A DNA stretch of 64,000 nt from an uncultured Paracoccaceae bacterium (GCA_947492475.1 CANLNM010000002.1:496001-560000); one strand, 5' to 3'. Shown: positions 17,474-27,304, counted from the first letter of the stretch. The notes: generated by a model from the sequence alone, not told the origin. Made by a program: numbers and translations.

Positions 17474-19854
17474 TCCGTTTTGCCCTGTTGATTGCAGTGT
17501 TCTGGACCGCGCTTACGGGCGCGGTTCACGCACAAGATGAGCCAGATTACGATGCTTGGTCGACCTTGGCGATCCGGGCCGAAATGGCGCTGGAGGCAGG
17601 GCGCGCATCGGATTACATATTTGAGGATATGCGCGCAGAGATAGCCCTTTGGCGCGATATTTTTGCCAATGCGGATGGCGCACAGGCGGATCGGCTGGCT
17701 ACAATTCAGGCGCAATTGGATGCTTTGTCTGCCTTGCCCGACACCGAGTTGCCCGAAGATGAGCGCATCACCGCTCGGCGCATTTTCCTAGAAGATCAAC
17801 AAGCCAGATTACAAGCGCCCGTTTCGCTGGCATCAGAGGCATATGCACGTGCAAATGGGCTGATTGGCGAAATCGATATTCTGTTTCGCACCCGCCAGCT
17901 GGACGCCCGTACAAAACGTGGTCCCACCCCGCTAAATCCCGCGAATTGGGGGGCCGGGGCCACCCAAATCCCCGCCGCGTTGCGTCAGCTAAATTCGGAA
18001 TTTACCAACAAAATCAAAGCTGATGTCTGGCAACAAAATGCCGGATCCGTTTTACCAGTGGCCGGATTGCTGTCGCTGCTGGGCTTTGTTCTGGTGTTGC
18101 GCGGGCAGCGTTGGACGCTCAGATTACAGCGCGGCGCAACCGCGGTCACACGGCGCGGCAAAGGGGTTGCGCGGTTTGTGGTGTCTCTGGGGCAGATCCT
18201 GTTGCCGGCCTTCGGGCTGATGCTGCTATTTGCCGGGATCATCTATGCGAATGTGCTGGATTTTCGCGGTGTCGCATTTGCTGAATCCATTTTCAGCGGG
18301 GCGCTGGTTGTCGTGCTGGCCCGGTGGCTGGCCTATCATTTTTGCCCTGTGGGTCCTGAATTGTCCGGGCCGCTATCCCTGACCGAAGTCGCGCGTAAAC
18401 AAGGGCGGCTTTTGGTGATCGCTTTGGGCTGGGTTCTGGCATTGCGCGATATTGGCATGGGGTTGTTTCAACTGACCTCTGCCACGGCCGAAGGTGAATC
18501 TGTTCTGACCTTTCTGTTGCATGTCTTTGCAGCGTTTCTGTTGTTTCGCCTTGGCGGATTGTTGGCGCCCACACTGGAAGAAGACCAAGACGTGCATGAC
18601 GCCACCAGTTTTCGTCAACGTCTGACGCGGGTGGTGGGGCGCAGCATTCAGATCGTGGCCGTGGTTGCGCCGCTTATCTCTGCTGCGGGCTATATTTCCG
18701 GGGCCAGCCTGATCCTCTATGCCACAATCATGAGCCTGGGCCTGTTTGGCATTGTGGGTCTGCTGATGGTGCTGGTGTTTGATGTCTACGCCTTGGCGCT
18801 TGGCAATGATCCCGAAAACAACACCACAGCCCTGACGCCGGTTCTGATCAGCTTTGGCTTGGCCTTTTTTGCCATGCCGGTTTTGATGTTGATCTGGGGC
18901 GCGCGGGTTTCGGACCTAACCGAAGTCTGGGCGTGGTTCCGTGAAGGGTTCAGCCTTGGTGATACCAAAATCTCTCCGACGGATTTTCTAACGTTTTTGT
19001 TGGTCTTTGCTGCTGGTTATGTATTGACCCGCCTGATCCAGAGCGCGCTGAAATCCACCATTTTGCCGCGCACCAAACTGGATTTGGGCGGACGCAACGC
19101 CATCGTGTCTGGCGTGGGCTATATCGGGATTTTCATCGCGTCTTTGGTGGCGATCACCATGGCTGGGATTGATTTATCCAACATCGCCTTGGTCGCCGGT
19201 GCGTTATCGGTTGGCATCGGTTTTGGCCTGCAAAATATTGTGTCGAACTTTGTTTCGGGGATCATCCTGTTGATCGAACGCCCTATTTCGCAGGGCGACT
19301 GGATCGAGGTCGGCAGCCAGATGGGCTATGTGCGCGATATTTCTGTGCGATCGACCCGGATCGAAACCTTTGATCGGACCGATGTGATTGTTCCCAACTC
19401 GGATCTGGTGTCGGGGCTGGTGACCAACTGGACGCGCGGCAATTCCGTGGGGCGGGTGATTGTGCCCGTTGGGGTCGCCTATGGCACCAATACGGATCGC
19501 GTCGCGCAAATTCTGCAGGAAATCGCAGAAAGCCACCCGATGGTACTGTTGAACCCTGCGCCGTCAGTGGTGTTTCAGGGCTTTGGGGCGGATAGTCTGG
19601 ATTTCGAAATTCGCGCGATATTGCGGGATGTGAATTGGGTGTTGAGTGTGAAATCCGAAATGAACCACGCCATTGCGCGTCGGTTCACCGAAGAAAACAT
19701 CGAAATCCCATTCGCCCAGCGTGATATCTGGTTGCGCAACCCAGAAGCGTTGTCGCCCAAGACCGCGCTATCGGCCAACCCAGCGGCGCCCAAAACGTCG
19801 CAAATTGACGATCACAACGATGCTGATCCAGATGCCGAAGGAGACGAGCCATGA
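17470..19854 (+). CDS. MscS-family mechanosensitive channel with DUF3772
   Basis: 794 residues. A signal peptide (cleaved near VHAQ, residue 22) leads into a periplasmic helical domain of DUF3772 type (residues 25-185). About ten membrane helices follow, and a C-terminal MscS core (residues 540-740) contains the pore-helix glycine/alanine pattern VAGALSVGIGFGLQNIVSNF. Large MscS/MscK-type channels release solutes on osmotic downshift. It overlaps cysK by 4 bp and the AlaX-type gene by 4 bp, so it is translationally coupled on both sides. Confidence 0.93.
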   Translation: MIRFALLIAVFWTALTGAVHAQDEPDYDAWSTLAIRAEMALEAGRASDYIFEDMRAEIALWRDIFANADGAQADRLATIQAQLDALSALPDTELPEDERITARRIFLEDQQARLQAPVSLASEAYARANGLIGEIDILFRTRQLDARTKRGPTPLNPANWGAGATQIPAALRQLNSEFTNKIKADVWQQNAGSVLPVAGLLSLLGFVLVLRGQRWTLRLQRGATAVTRRGKGVARFVVSLGQILLPAFGLMLLFAGIIYANVLDFRGVAFAESIFSGALVVVLARWLAYHFCPVGPELSGPLSLTEVARKQGRLLVIALGWVLALRDIGMGLFQLTSATAEGESVLTFLLHVFAAFLLFRLGGLLAPTLEEDQDVHDATSFRQRLTRVVGRSIQIVAVVAPLISAAGYISGASLILYATIMSLGLFGIVGLLMVLVFDVYALALGNDPENNTTALTPVLISFGLAFFAMPVLMLIWGARVSDLTEVWAWFREGFSLGDTKISPTDFLTFLLVFAAGYVLTRLIQSALKSTILPRTKLDLGGRNAIVSGVGYIGIFIASLVAITMAGIDLSNIALVAGALSVGIGFGLQNIVSNFVSGIILLIERPISQGDWIEVGSQMGYVRDISVRSTRIETFDRTDVIVPNSDLVSGLVTNWTRGNSVGRVIVPVGVAYGTNTDRVAQILQEIAESHPMVLLNPAPSVVFQGFGADSLDFEIRAILRDVNWVLSVKSEMNHAIARRFTEENIEIPFAQRDIWLRNPEALSPKTALSANPAAPKTSQIDDHNDADPDAEGDEP

Positions 19855-20567
19855 CCCTGCCACTGTTTCGCGATGACGCCTATCTGCGTGATGCTGTCGG
19901 AACTGTCACCACATTGACCGAAGAGGGGGGGATCGTGCTGGATCAAAGCATTTTCTACCCAACCAGTGGTGGTCAACCCGGGGATTCAGGGCGGCTGACA
20001 TGGGATGGCGGGGCGATCGAAATCGCCACCAGTGTCAAAGGCGACGGGGATCAGATTGTGCTGGTTCCGGCAGAACCTTCTGCTTTGCCCCCCGAAGGAA
20101 CCCAAGTGACCCAAACCCTGAATTGGGAACGCCGCCACCGGCATATGCGGGTCCATACGGCGTTGCATTTGCTGTCGGTGGTTATTCCATTGCCCGTCAC
20201 CGGTGGGTCGATCAGTGCCGAAAAGGGCCGGTTGGATTTTGACATGCCCGACGCCCCCAGTGCCAAAGAAGAGCTGGAAGTGGCCATCAATCAGTTGATT
20301 TCCATGAACCTGCCAATCAGTGACAGCTGGATCACCGACGCCGAACTGGACGCCAATCCCGGTCTGGTTAAAACCATGTCGGTGCAACCGCCGCGCGGGT
20401 CGGGTCGCATCCGGTTGGTACAAATCGGAGAAGGGGCCAATGTCGCCGATCTACAGCCCTGTGGCGGCACCCATGTGGCGCGCACGCTGGAAATCGGTCA
20501 GGTCCGCATCGGCAAGATTGAGAAAAAAGGCAAACAGAACCGCCGGGTTTATCTGCACCTTGCCTGA
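19851..20567 (+). CDS. AlaX-type alanyl-tRNA editing protein
   Basis: 238 residues. Free-standing relative of the AlaRS editing domain that removes Ser or Gly from mischarged tRNA-Ala. The zinc ligands are in HTALHLL (near residue 102) and CGGTH (near 204). The length fits the longer AlaX form with an added N-terminal beta-barrel (IFYPTSGGQPGDSG). It starts inside the MscS gene by 4 bp. The full alaS lies elsewhere in this window (42.4 kb). Confidence 0.9.
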   Translation: MTLPLFRDDAYLRDAVGTVTTLTEEGGIVLDQSIFYPTSGGQPGDSGRLTWDGGAIEIATSVKGDGDQIVLVPAEPSALPPEGTQVTQTLNWERRHRHMRVHTALHLLSVVIPLPVTGGSISAEKGRLDFDMPDAPSAKEELEVAINQLISMNLPISDSWITDAELDANPGLVKTMSVQPPRGSGRIRLVQIGEGANVADLQPCGGTHVARTLEIGQVRIGKIEKKGKQNRRVYLHLA

Positions 20568-20593
20568 GGGCGACCACGAAAAGGCATTATGAT

Positions 20594-21190
20594 ATGCGGC
20601 TGACGGATCAGAAACGGCAATCCATTTTGGACGCGGCGATTGGCGAATTTCAGGACAATGGATTTGGCGCGGCCCGGATCACCAAAATTGCTGCGCGCGC
20701 CAATGTGTCGACCCGCACGCTTTATAATCATTTTGACAGCAAAGAGGCGCTGTTTGAAGCGATCATCGACGTGGTTTTCGCCCAAAATGCGGCCATTCAG
20801 ATCACCGATTTTGATCCTGAACTGCCCGTGCGTGATCAACTGATCACCGCGATCAATATCTATATTGCGGGCACCACAACCGAGCAGCATTTGGGTCTGA
20901 ACCGCATCGTCATGGCTGAATTTCTGCGCGACACTGCGCTGGCCAAACGGGCCTTTGCCCATGTTCAGGCCCATGACAACCCGGTGGAACATTTGATTGC
21001 GCAGGCGATGAATGCGGGCAAACTGCGCGCGGATGATCCGAAATTTGCGGCGCGAAAACTGGTTTCCATGGTCAAAACATTTTTCTTTACGCCGTTGTTT
21101 TTGTTTGGGGAAACTACGCCATTGCCGCGATCCGACGACGCCGTTATCGCCGAATGTGTCGATATGTTTTTGGGGGCATACGCACCCTGA
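20594..21190 (+). CDS. TetR/AcrR-family regulator
   Basis: 198 residues. The N-terminal helix-turn-helix (residues 5-50: FGAARITKIAARANVSTRTLYNHFDSKEALF) is the TetR DNA-binding domain; the rest is the helical ligand domain. It begins 26 bp after the AlaX-type gene. No clear operator palindrome is visible in this small gap; the target may be elsewhere. Confidence 0.9.
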   Translation: MRLTDQKRQSILDAAIGEFQDNGFGAARITKIAARANVSTRTLYNHFDSKEALFEAIIDVVFAQNAAIQITDFDPELPVRDQLITAINIYIAGTTTEQHLGLNRIVMAEFLRDTALAKRAFAHVQAHDNPVEHLIAQAMNAGKLRADDPKFAARKLVSMVKTFFFTPLFLFGETTPLPRSDDAVIAECVDMFLGAYAP

Positions 21191-21281
21191 CGGACAGGGG
21201 ATCGGTCTGGAATACCCGCATTGCCCCAGCGTCACACCGCTGTCACGCTCTCCCTGCATTCTGACCCCGCAGGAGGACACC

Positions 21282-22142
21282 ATGCCCCAGTTTACCCATT
21301 CGATTGCCCGGATCGCCGTTTGGAATTTGGCCGGTTTTCAATTCCGCAACTTCAATGATCCCAATTGGGTGCCCAAACCAATGTCGGATGAACGCACCGC
21401 GCGTCAGGCCGAAGGTTTGGCCCTGCTGGACGCCGAATTGGTCACCTTGGTCGAAGTGAACCCGCTGGATCACATCCAACGTTTGGCAGACGTCCTGCTG
21501 GCCGAGTATGGCGTGCAATACCATGTGTCGATCCTGAAACAGCCTGATGCGGACCTGAATATCGGGTTCCTGCACAAACCGGGCGTGGATGTCTCTGATA
21601 TTACTTTTATCCCCGGCTCCAACGGTGCCTATCAAAACGGCCGCCAAGCCATCAAAGCACAGGTGCGCATTGGCAAATTCAAGGCCATCATCGTGGGCGT
21701 GCATCTGAAATCTGGCCGCGACAAAGGTGATCAGAACATCCGTGACAGCCAATGCAAGGTGATCGGCGACTATCTGACCCATGTGCGCGAAACGCCGGGT
21801 CTAGGGCATCATACGTTGATGCTGATGGGGGATTTCAACATGATCCCGGGGCAGGATGTCAGCAATTTCCACCATTTGGGCGGCGAAGATGTGATGGACT
21901 TTGTGTCCTGTTGGGATTTGCAGGATCGGTATAGTCACATTCTGGATGCAGGGCGGGCAAACCTGCTGGATGGCTTTGCGGTGTCACGCACGTGGTCTGG
22001 CGATTATATCCGCGGATCTTTGCGCCTGTTTCCAATGCATTGGACGATGACACGCAACGGCGAACCGGGAATGGGGCGCGAGAAATTCAAAGAAGAAGTG
22101 TCCGATCATCTGCCCTTTGTCGCCTCTGTCAGAATTTTCTAA
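21282..22142 (+). CDS. Endonuclease/exonuclease/phosphatase family protein
   Basis: 286 residues from ATG 21282 behind AGGAGG. The fold signatures are NLAGFQF near the N-terminus (metal-binding Asn), LVEVNPL with the catalytic Glu near residue 60, MGDFNMIPG near 185 (Asp/Asn) and SDHLPF near residue 277 (catalytic His). These metal-dependent phosphodiesterases cut DNA, inositol phosphates or lipids; the substrate is not evident. No signal peptide. The upstream part of the open frame (from 21012) overlaps TetR and is not coding. Confidence 0.85.
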   Translation: MPQFTHSIARIAVWNLAGFQFRNFNDPNWVPKPMSDERTARQAEGLALLDAELVTLVEVNPLDHIQRLADVLLAEYGVQYHVSILKQPDADLNIGFLHKPGVDVSDITFIPGSNGAYQNGRQAIKAQVRIGKFKAIIVGVHLKSGRDKGDQNIRDSQCKVIGDYLTHVRETPGLGHHTLMLMGDFNMIPGQDVSNFHHLGGEDVMDFVSCWDLQDRYSHILDAGRANLLDGFAVSRTWSGDYIRGSLRLFPMHWTMTRNGEPGMGREKFKEEVSDHLPFVASVRIF

Positions 22143-22189
22143 AAAGGCCCTTGCACTTCCTCCCTTCTATTGAGTAAACCCCCGCCTAC

Positions 22190-22279
22190 GGACAGGTGGC
22201 CGAGTGGTCGAAGGCGCACGCCTGGAAAGTGTGTAGGCGGGAGACCGTCTCCAGGGTTCGAATCCCTGTCTGTCCGCCA
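22190..22279 (+). tRNA. tRNA-Ser (anticodon GGA)
   Basis: 90-nt class II tRNA with encoded CCA. Acceptor stem GGACAGG/TCTGTCC (last pair G-U), T-loop GGTTCGAATCC, anticodon loop CTGGAAA with GGA, and a long variable arm (GGCGGGAGACCGTCT region) typical of serine tRNA. Confidence 0.97.
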
Positions 22280-22329
22280 TTACCCCCTCAAACGATGATA
22301 GTGATAGATACTTGCTGCCTGGGAATGAT

Positions 22330-22364
22330 CCAGATTGCCCTCGGGCGTGGCAATCTGGTGTTTT
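22330..22364 (+). terminator. Terminator after tRNA-Ser
   Basis: CCAGATTGCC (22330-22339) pairs with GGCAATCTGG (22349-22358), followed by TGTTTTG. It lies between the tRNA and the convergent reductase gene and could serve both. Confidence 0.7.
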
Positions 22365-22368
22365 GTGA

Positions 22369-23397
22369 TCAGATTGAGTTAACCAGCACTACCTTGCCGA
22401 CGACCCCGCCTTTTTCCAACAGCAGATGGGCCTTTGCGGCGTCATGCATCGGGATTTTTGCGGCGATGGCAGGGTGTAAATGGCCGTTGGCCGCTTGGGT
22501 CAAAAGGTCCGTCAAAGTATCGCGATACCAATCGAGGTTGCGTGCCGGATAGCTCAGCATACTGGGCGACATTGGCAGTTTTAAACCATTGGGCCACAGC
22601 GCAATAAGGCCCAAGGTTAAAATACTGAGCGGGATCATCTTCACGCCGGATGTCTTTGTGGACGCCATCCCCAGCATCATCAGTCGCCCGCCACGTCTAA
22701 GACTGCGGGCGGAACGCATCAATTGTCGTGGACCGCCAACCACATCGATCACGATATCAACGCCATTTTTGGTCAGATTACGGATGCGGCGCACGACGTT
22801 TTCGGTCTGATAATTGATTGCGGTTGCGCCGTTTTCCTGAACAAAGCCGACGTTCTTTGTGCTGGCGGTCCCGTATAGTTCCAGACCGGCCAAACGCCCA
22901 AGTTGCAAAAGAGCAGAGCCAACACCCCCCGATGCGCCATGGATCAGAACCCGTTCGCCGGGCTGGGCGCATACGGTTTTTTCAAGCGTAAGCGCCGCAG
23001 TGAGGTAATTGGTGATGATCGCAGCCGCCACCACCGGGTCAAGCCCATCGGGCACAGCAACCAGCGTTTCAGCCGGACGATTAACCATTTGCGAATAGCC
23101 TTTGCCTTGGCCAAAGGTCCAAGAGGCGACCCTTTGGCCAACTTTGAATGCGCTCACGCCTTGTCCGACCGCATCGACAATCCCCACCAGATCTTCGCCC
23201 GGCGTATAGGGCGTTTTGGGAAACCCAAAGAACCAATGTTTGCGCAACATCAAATCGTAGCCAGACACACCGGCGGCTTCGACGCGAATACGAACATGGC
23301 CCGCGGCTGGGGGTTGGATCTGGCTGGGGGTCCATGTCAAGACGTCCGGCGCGCCGCGACGCGGGACAACAATGCGATGATTGGGAACGGAATTCAC
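22369..23397 (-). CDS. Zinc-free medium-chain dehydrogenase / quinone-oxidoreductase-like
   Basis: 342 residues from a GTG at 23397, chosen for AGGAGA six bases upstream (protein begins MNSVPNHRIVV). The GroES-like part carries GVSGYDLMLRKHW and the Rossmann part VLIHGASGGVGSALLQ near residue 145. No catalytic Cys/His zinc set is seen, so it belongs to the quinone reductase-like group. The LysR gene lies directly upstream on the same strand, 79 bp away. Substrate unknown. Confidence 0.88.
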   Translation of the reverse strand: MNSVPNHRIVVPRRGAPDVLTWTPSQIQPPAAGHVRIRVEAAGVSGYDLMLRKHWFFGFPKTPYTPGEDLVGIVDAVGQGVSAFKVGQRVASWTFGQGKGYSQMVNRPAETLVAVPDGLDPVVAAAIITNYLTAALTLEKTVCAQPGERVLIHGASGGVGSALLQLGRLAGLELYGTASTKNVGFVQENGATAINYQTENVVRRIRNLTKNGVDIVIDVVGGPRQLMRSARSLRRGGRLMMLGMASTKTSGVKMIPLSILTLGLIALWPNGLKLPMSPSMLSYPARNLDWYRDTLTDLLTQAANGHLHPAIAAKIPMHDAAKAHLLLEKGGVVGKVVLVNSI

Positions 23398-23476
23398 GTT
23401 AACTCTCCTGTTGTGGTGGGGGTCGAAAAAAGACGGAGTCATGGCGTCTGTTAAACGCAAAACCAATTTTTGGGCG

Positions 23477-24364
23477 TCATTGGGAAAGAAGGTCGGAAAT
23501 CAGATCAAAAACCAATCGGATGCGCCGGCTGGTGTGTAATTCCCGATGGGCAACCAGCCAGTTAGGGACCGTAAACGGGGCGATTTCGGTCAATACGGGT
23601 TCAAATTCGGGGAATTTCGATGCAATCCGGTCCGTCATGATCGCAATGCCGTGTCCTTGGCGTGCGATTTCCCATTCCACGATCTGAGATTGCGACACAT
23701 ATTTGAAGTTTTGTTTGGTCAATTTAAGCCCAAGCGGCACCAAGTAGCCCAGCATTCCTTCGACGTCATTAAAGCTGACAAATTGGTGTTTTGAATGGTC
23801 GTCCTCTAGCGTGGGACGCCCGTAAACATCGATGTATTTCGCAACGGCATAGAACCGCATTGGATCTTCGCAGACGAGTTTTGCAACCAGATCAGGCTGT
23901 TCGGGGCGAATATGGCGGATGGCTATGTCCGCCTCGCGCATCAGTAAATCACTGACACGGTTATCCGATACAATTTCCAGCTCTAGCTGCGGTGCGATCC
24001 GTTTTAACTGATCCAGCAGGGCCGGCAGAACATAGGCGGCGGTCATGTCTGACGCGGTGACGCATACCAGCCCGTCAATGGTTTGCGATTGCCCCGACGC
24101 GGCGAGCGACATCAGATTTGCCCCATTCGCCATGACGCGCACATGATCGAGCAGGTTAACCCCAATCGGAGTGAGCGTCACAGACCGGCCGGATCGCTCA
24201 AACAGGACCACTTCCAGGTCTTTTTCCAGCGCAGCGATTTGTCGGGTGATGGTCGGTTGCGTCACACCCAATGCTTTTGCGGCGGCAGAGAGCGAATGCT
24301 CTTGTGCGACGGCCAGAAAAGCACGGGCTTGGTTCCAGTCAAATGAGAGTGTGTTCCAGTTCAT
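23477..24364 (-). CDS. LysR-family regulator
   Basis: 295 residues. The N-terminal winged helix (residues 8-66: AFLAVAQEHSLSAAAKALGVTQPTITRQIAALEKDLEV) is typical LysR, and the C-terminal two-lobed effector domain follows. It lies upstream of and parallel to the dehydrogenase gene (22369-23397), which may be a target, although LysR regulators more often act on a divergent gene. The 131 bp upstream hold A/T-rich sequence but no clear T-N11-A palindrome. Confidence 0.92.
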   Translation of the reverse strand: MNWNTLSFDWNQARAFLAVAQEHSLSAAAKALGVTQPTITRQIAALEKDLEVVLFERSGRSVTLTPIGVNLLDHVRVMANGANLMSLAASGQSQTIDGLVCVTASDMTAAYVLPALLDQLKRIAPQLELEIVSDNRVSDLLMREADIAIRHIRPEQPDLVAKLVCEDPMRFYAVAKYIDVYGRPTLEDDHSKHQFVSFNDVEGMLGYLVPLGLKLTKQNFKYVSQSQIVEWEIARQGHGIAIMTDRIASKFPEFEPVLTEIAPFTVPNWLVAHRELHTSRRIRLVFDLISDLLSQ

Positions 24365-24495
24365 GACCTCAATATACCAACAATAATTGCATATAATACC
24401 AACGTTTTTTCGCAGTATACCTGCGATAAACGTATAGATTATTGAGAGGCAGGGCCGGTTTGAGAGGAAAATATCCGCGCCCGGGGGGGGATAGG

Positions 24496-24954
24496 TTAAC
24501 CGTAGCGCTGCACCACGGTTTCCATCACCGCAAATGAATTGGTTTGGTTGATGCCGGGCAATTTGTTGATGTGATCCCCCAGCACGTTCCGGAAATGCAG
24601 AATGTCGCGTGTGCGCACGGTCAGCAGATAGTCAAAGGATCCGGTGACCATCAGACAGCTTTCGACCTCTGGGATGTTTTTGACGGCAAGGTTAAACGCA
24701 TCTAGCGAATTGTCTCCCCCCGTGGCCGCCAGCGACACCTGCACAATGGTGACATGTCCCAGTCCCAGCTTTTCTTGGTTCAAAATGGCCTGATAGCCGC
24801 AAATAAACCCATCGCGTTCCAGTCGTTTCACCCGTTCAGAGCAGGGGGTGTTGGTCAGGTTAACGCGGGTTGCAAGCTCCACAATAGAGAGCCGACCGTT
24901 TGATTCCAGCTCTTCCAGGATCCGTCGATCAATCTTATCTAAATCCCTTATCAT
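24496..24954 (-). CDS. Lrp/AsnC-family regulator
   Basis: 152 residues. Helix-turn-helix at residues 5-55 (LDKIDRRILEELESNGRLSIVELATRVNLT) and a C-terminal RAM ligand domain (VESCLMVTGSFDYLLTVR). It is divergent from the UspA-symporter operon; the 196-bp gap between them has a 13-bp palindrome AGTGATAATCACT and related half-sites (AGTGAT, GTGATT). An amino acid such as alanine or glycine as effector would fit the adjacent symporter (inference). Confidence 0.92.
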   Translation of the reverse strand: MIRDLDKIDRRILEELESNGRLSIVELATRVNLTNTPCSERVKRLERDGFICGYQAILNQEKLGLGHVTIVQVSLAATGGDNSLDAFNLAVKNIPEVESCLMVTGSFDYLLTVRTRDILHFRNVLGDHINKLPGINQTNSFAVMETVVQRYG

Positions 24955-25029
24955 CAGTGATTTTGCCTGTTTAACTGCCGTATATGGGGAATATCACCCC
25001 CAAGATGCCCTATTTAATTCAGCATTGCT

Positions 25030-25042
25030 AGTGATAATCACT
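25030..25042. promoter_or_regulatory. Palindrome in the lrp-uspA intergenic region
   Basis: AGTGATAATCACT, perfect 13-bp palindrome, with further GTGATT/AGTGAT half-sites nearby on both sides. Suitable as an operator for the divergent Lrp-type regulator. Confidence 0.45.
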
Positions 25043-25150
25043 AATAATGTGATTCAGGTTAATGAGAAATATATTGTTCATTATTTCCATGCCTAGGCTG
25101 GGGGTTATTGGCTCTTGGCGCACAAAAAGAACCAATTAGGGAGTAAAAGA

Positions 25151-25588
25151 ATGACGGTTAAAATTGTCATTGGACTAGATGGGACAGGGACCGGTGAACG
25201 GGCGCTCAGTTTTGCCAAAGATTTGGCATCCAAGATTGAGAGCTGCGAGTTGCTGGTGGTGTATGTGATTGAATGGTCGCCATTCACGTTCCAAACCGCC
25301 GAGGAAAACGCGCAGCGTCATAAACGGCGCGAAGAGGAAATCAATCTGGCGACTTCGCGGATTGTGGAACCTGCTGTGAACGCGTTGAAGGATGCGGGCT
25401 TTAACGCCAGCGGTTTGGTGCGGCATGGGGATGTGGCAGAAACGCTGAACAAAATCACAGTAGAAAATGACGGAGCGCAAATCATCGTTGGGCGCGCCTC
25501 TGCGGATGGTTTTGCCAAGCGGATCTTTGGCAGTTCAACGCAGAACCTTGTGATGCATGCAGACGTGCCTGTCACGGTTGTGGGGTAA
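25151..25588 (+). CDS. Universal stress protein (UspA family)
   Basis: 145 residues from ATG 25151, preceded by GGGAG. Single Usp domain: MTVKIVIGLDGTGTGERALSFA at the N-terminus and the nucleotide-binding loop GRASADGFAKRIFGSSTQNLVMHADVPVTVV at the C-terminus (G-2x-G-9x-G-S/T pattern), so an ATP-binding form is likely. It lies 9 bp before the symporter gene and probably modulates it or its stress response. Confidence 0.9.
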   Translation: MTVKIVIGLDGTGTGERALSFAKDLASKIESCELLVVYVIEWSPFTFQTAEENAQRHKRREEEINLATSRIVEPAVNALKDAGFNASGLVRHGDVAETLNKITVENDGAQIIVGRASADGFAKRIFGSSTQNLVMHADVPVTVVG

Positions 25589-25597
25589 GGGAACACC

Positions 25598-27160
25598 ATG
25601 AAAAATTTAGCAAAATATACGCTTGCCGGCGTGGCAGCGTCCGTTGCCGCGAATGCAGCACAGGCCCAAGAAGCCCAAGAAGCCATGGGCATTGATGACA
25701 AAGTGAACGAAGTGTTCGCGAATTTGACCGGCCCGTTTGTCGGGACGATCTTTGCACCTTTTCCGGGTACGGATTTCCCGTGGATTGTGATGTGGTTGGT
25801 GATCGCCGCCACGATTTTCACATTATATTTTGGGTTTGTTCAGTTCCGGTTTTTCAAACACGCCATTCAACTGGTCAAAGGGGATTATTCCGACCCCAAT
25901 GATGCGGGCGAAGTCAGCCATTTCCAAGCCTTGGCAACGGCACTGTCCGGCACCGTGGGTCTGGGCAACATCGCCGGCGTTGCGGTGGCCGTTGGCATTG
26001 GTGGACCGGGGGCGACATTCTGGATGATCCTTGCTGGCCTGTTGGGCATGGCATCGAAATTCACCGAATGTACGCTGGGTGTGAAATATCGGAATGAATA
26101 TGCAGACGGCACCGTATCCGGTGGTCCGATGTATTATATTTCCAAGGGCTTCAACGAGTTGGGCCTGCCGGGTGGTAAAATCCTCGCTGTGGTGTTTTCG
26201 ATCTTTTGTATCTTGGGTGCGCTAGGCGGCGGTAACATGTTCCAAGCCAACCAAGCCCATGCACAGATTTCCGGCATCGTTGGCGACTATCCGGGCTGGA
26301 TCACAGGTATCGTTTTTGCGGCTGTAGTGTTTGCCGTGATCGTTGGTGGGATCAAATCCATCGCAAACGTGACCGAAAAAGTGGTTCCTTTCATGGGCTT
26401 GCTTTATGTGGGTGCGGCTGCGATCATCCTGATTGTAAACTATGACCAAATCGGTTGGGCTTTTGGCCAGATCTTTGCCGGGGCCTTTACCGGTCTGGGC
26501 GTTGCTGGCGGCATGGTTGGTGCGCTGATCCAAGGTTTCAAACGTGCAGCGTTTTCGAACGAAGCCGGCGTTGGTTCGGCGGCGATTGCGCATTCGGCGG
26601 TAAAAACCAAAGAGCCAATCACCGAAGGGTTTGTGTCCTTGTTGGAACCCCTGATCGATACGGTTGTGATCTGTACCATGACCGCGTTGGTCATCGTGAT
26701 TTCCCAGCAGTTGATCACAGATCCTGAAACGGGGTTCTATGTGATGAACGAAGCTGGCAGCGCGATTGCGACTGTGGATGGCAATTCGGGCGTGTCGTTG
26801 ACATCGGCGGCCTTTGCATCCGGGATCAGCTGGTTCCCCTATGTTCTGGCAATCGCGGTTGTGTTGTTCGCCTTCTCAACCATGATTTCCTGGAGCTATT
26901 ACGGCCTGAAAGCTTGGACTTACCTGTTTGGCGAAGGCCAGACATCTGAGCTGGTGTTCAAAGTGATCTTCTGCATCTTTATCGTGATCGGTGCGGCGGC
27001 CTCTTTGGGTCCGGTTATCGACTTCTCTGATGCGGCGATCTTTGCCATGGCTGTGGTGAATATCTTCTGCCTCTATTTCTTGATGAAACTGGTCAAAGAA
27101 GAACTGTCTTCTTATGCGTCCCGTTTGCAATCAGGCGAAATCAAGAAGTTCGATCACTAA
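25598..27160 (+). CDS. Alanine/glycine:cation symporter (AGCS family)
   Basis: 520 residues. The start has a signal-like segment (KYTLAGVAASVAANAAQAQ) and a periplasmic stretch of about 35 residues before the first core helix, longer than usual for the family. About eleven membrane helices follow. Family motifs include GTVGLGNIAGVAVA near residue 125, GPGATFWM, and AAFSNEAGVGSAAIAHSA near residue 317. Na+-driven uptake of alanine or glycine is expected. In one operon with UspA, divergent from Lrp. A strong terminator follows. Confidence 0.93.
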   Translation: MKNLAKYTLAGVAASVAANAAQAQEAQEAMGIDDKVNEVFANLTGPFVGTIFAPFPGTDFPWIVMWLVIAATIFTLYFGFVQFRFFKHAIQLVKGDYSDPNDAGEVSHFQALATALSGTVGLGNIAGVAVAVGIGGPGATFWMILAGLLGMASKFTECTLGVKYRNEYADGTVSGGPMYYISKGFNELGLPGGKILAVVFSIFCILGALGGGNMFQANQAHAQISGIVGDYPGWITGIVFAAVVFAVIVGGIKSIANVTEKVVPFMGLLYVGAAAIILIVNYDQIGWAFGQIFAGAFTGLGVAGGMVGALIQGFKRAAFSNEAGVGSAAIAHSAVKTKEPITEGFVSLLEPLIDTVVICTMTALVIVISQQLITDPETGFYVMNEAGSAIATVDGNSGVSLTSAAFASGISWFPYVLAIAVVLFAFSTMISWSYYGLKAWTYLFGEGQTSELVFKVIFCIFIVIGAAASLGPVIDFSDAAIFAMAVVNIFCLYFLMKLVKEELSSYASRLQSGEIKKFDH

Positions 27161-27184
27161 ACAATCGAACCTGAAACTGACACG

Positions 27185-27218
27185 CCCCGACGCATTGATT
27201 TGCGTCGGGGTCTTTTTT
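27185..27218 (+). terminator. Rho-independent terminator after the symporter
   Basis: CCCCGACGCA/TGCGTCGGGG, 10-bp perfect stem with a short loop, followed by TCTTTTTT. Confidence 0.95.
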
Positions 27219-27304
27219 GTTTATGCCTTTTTGACTGGCCCGCAGAATAAGGCGGGAGGTCCGCGTCGGGTAGGGGGGCTCGGTTTTAACTTGCAATGTC
27301 ATTT

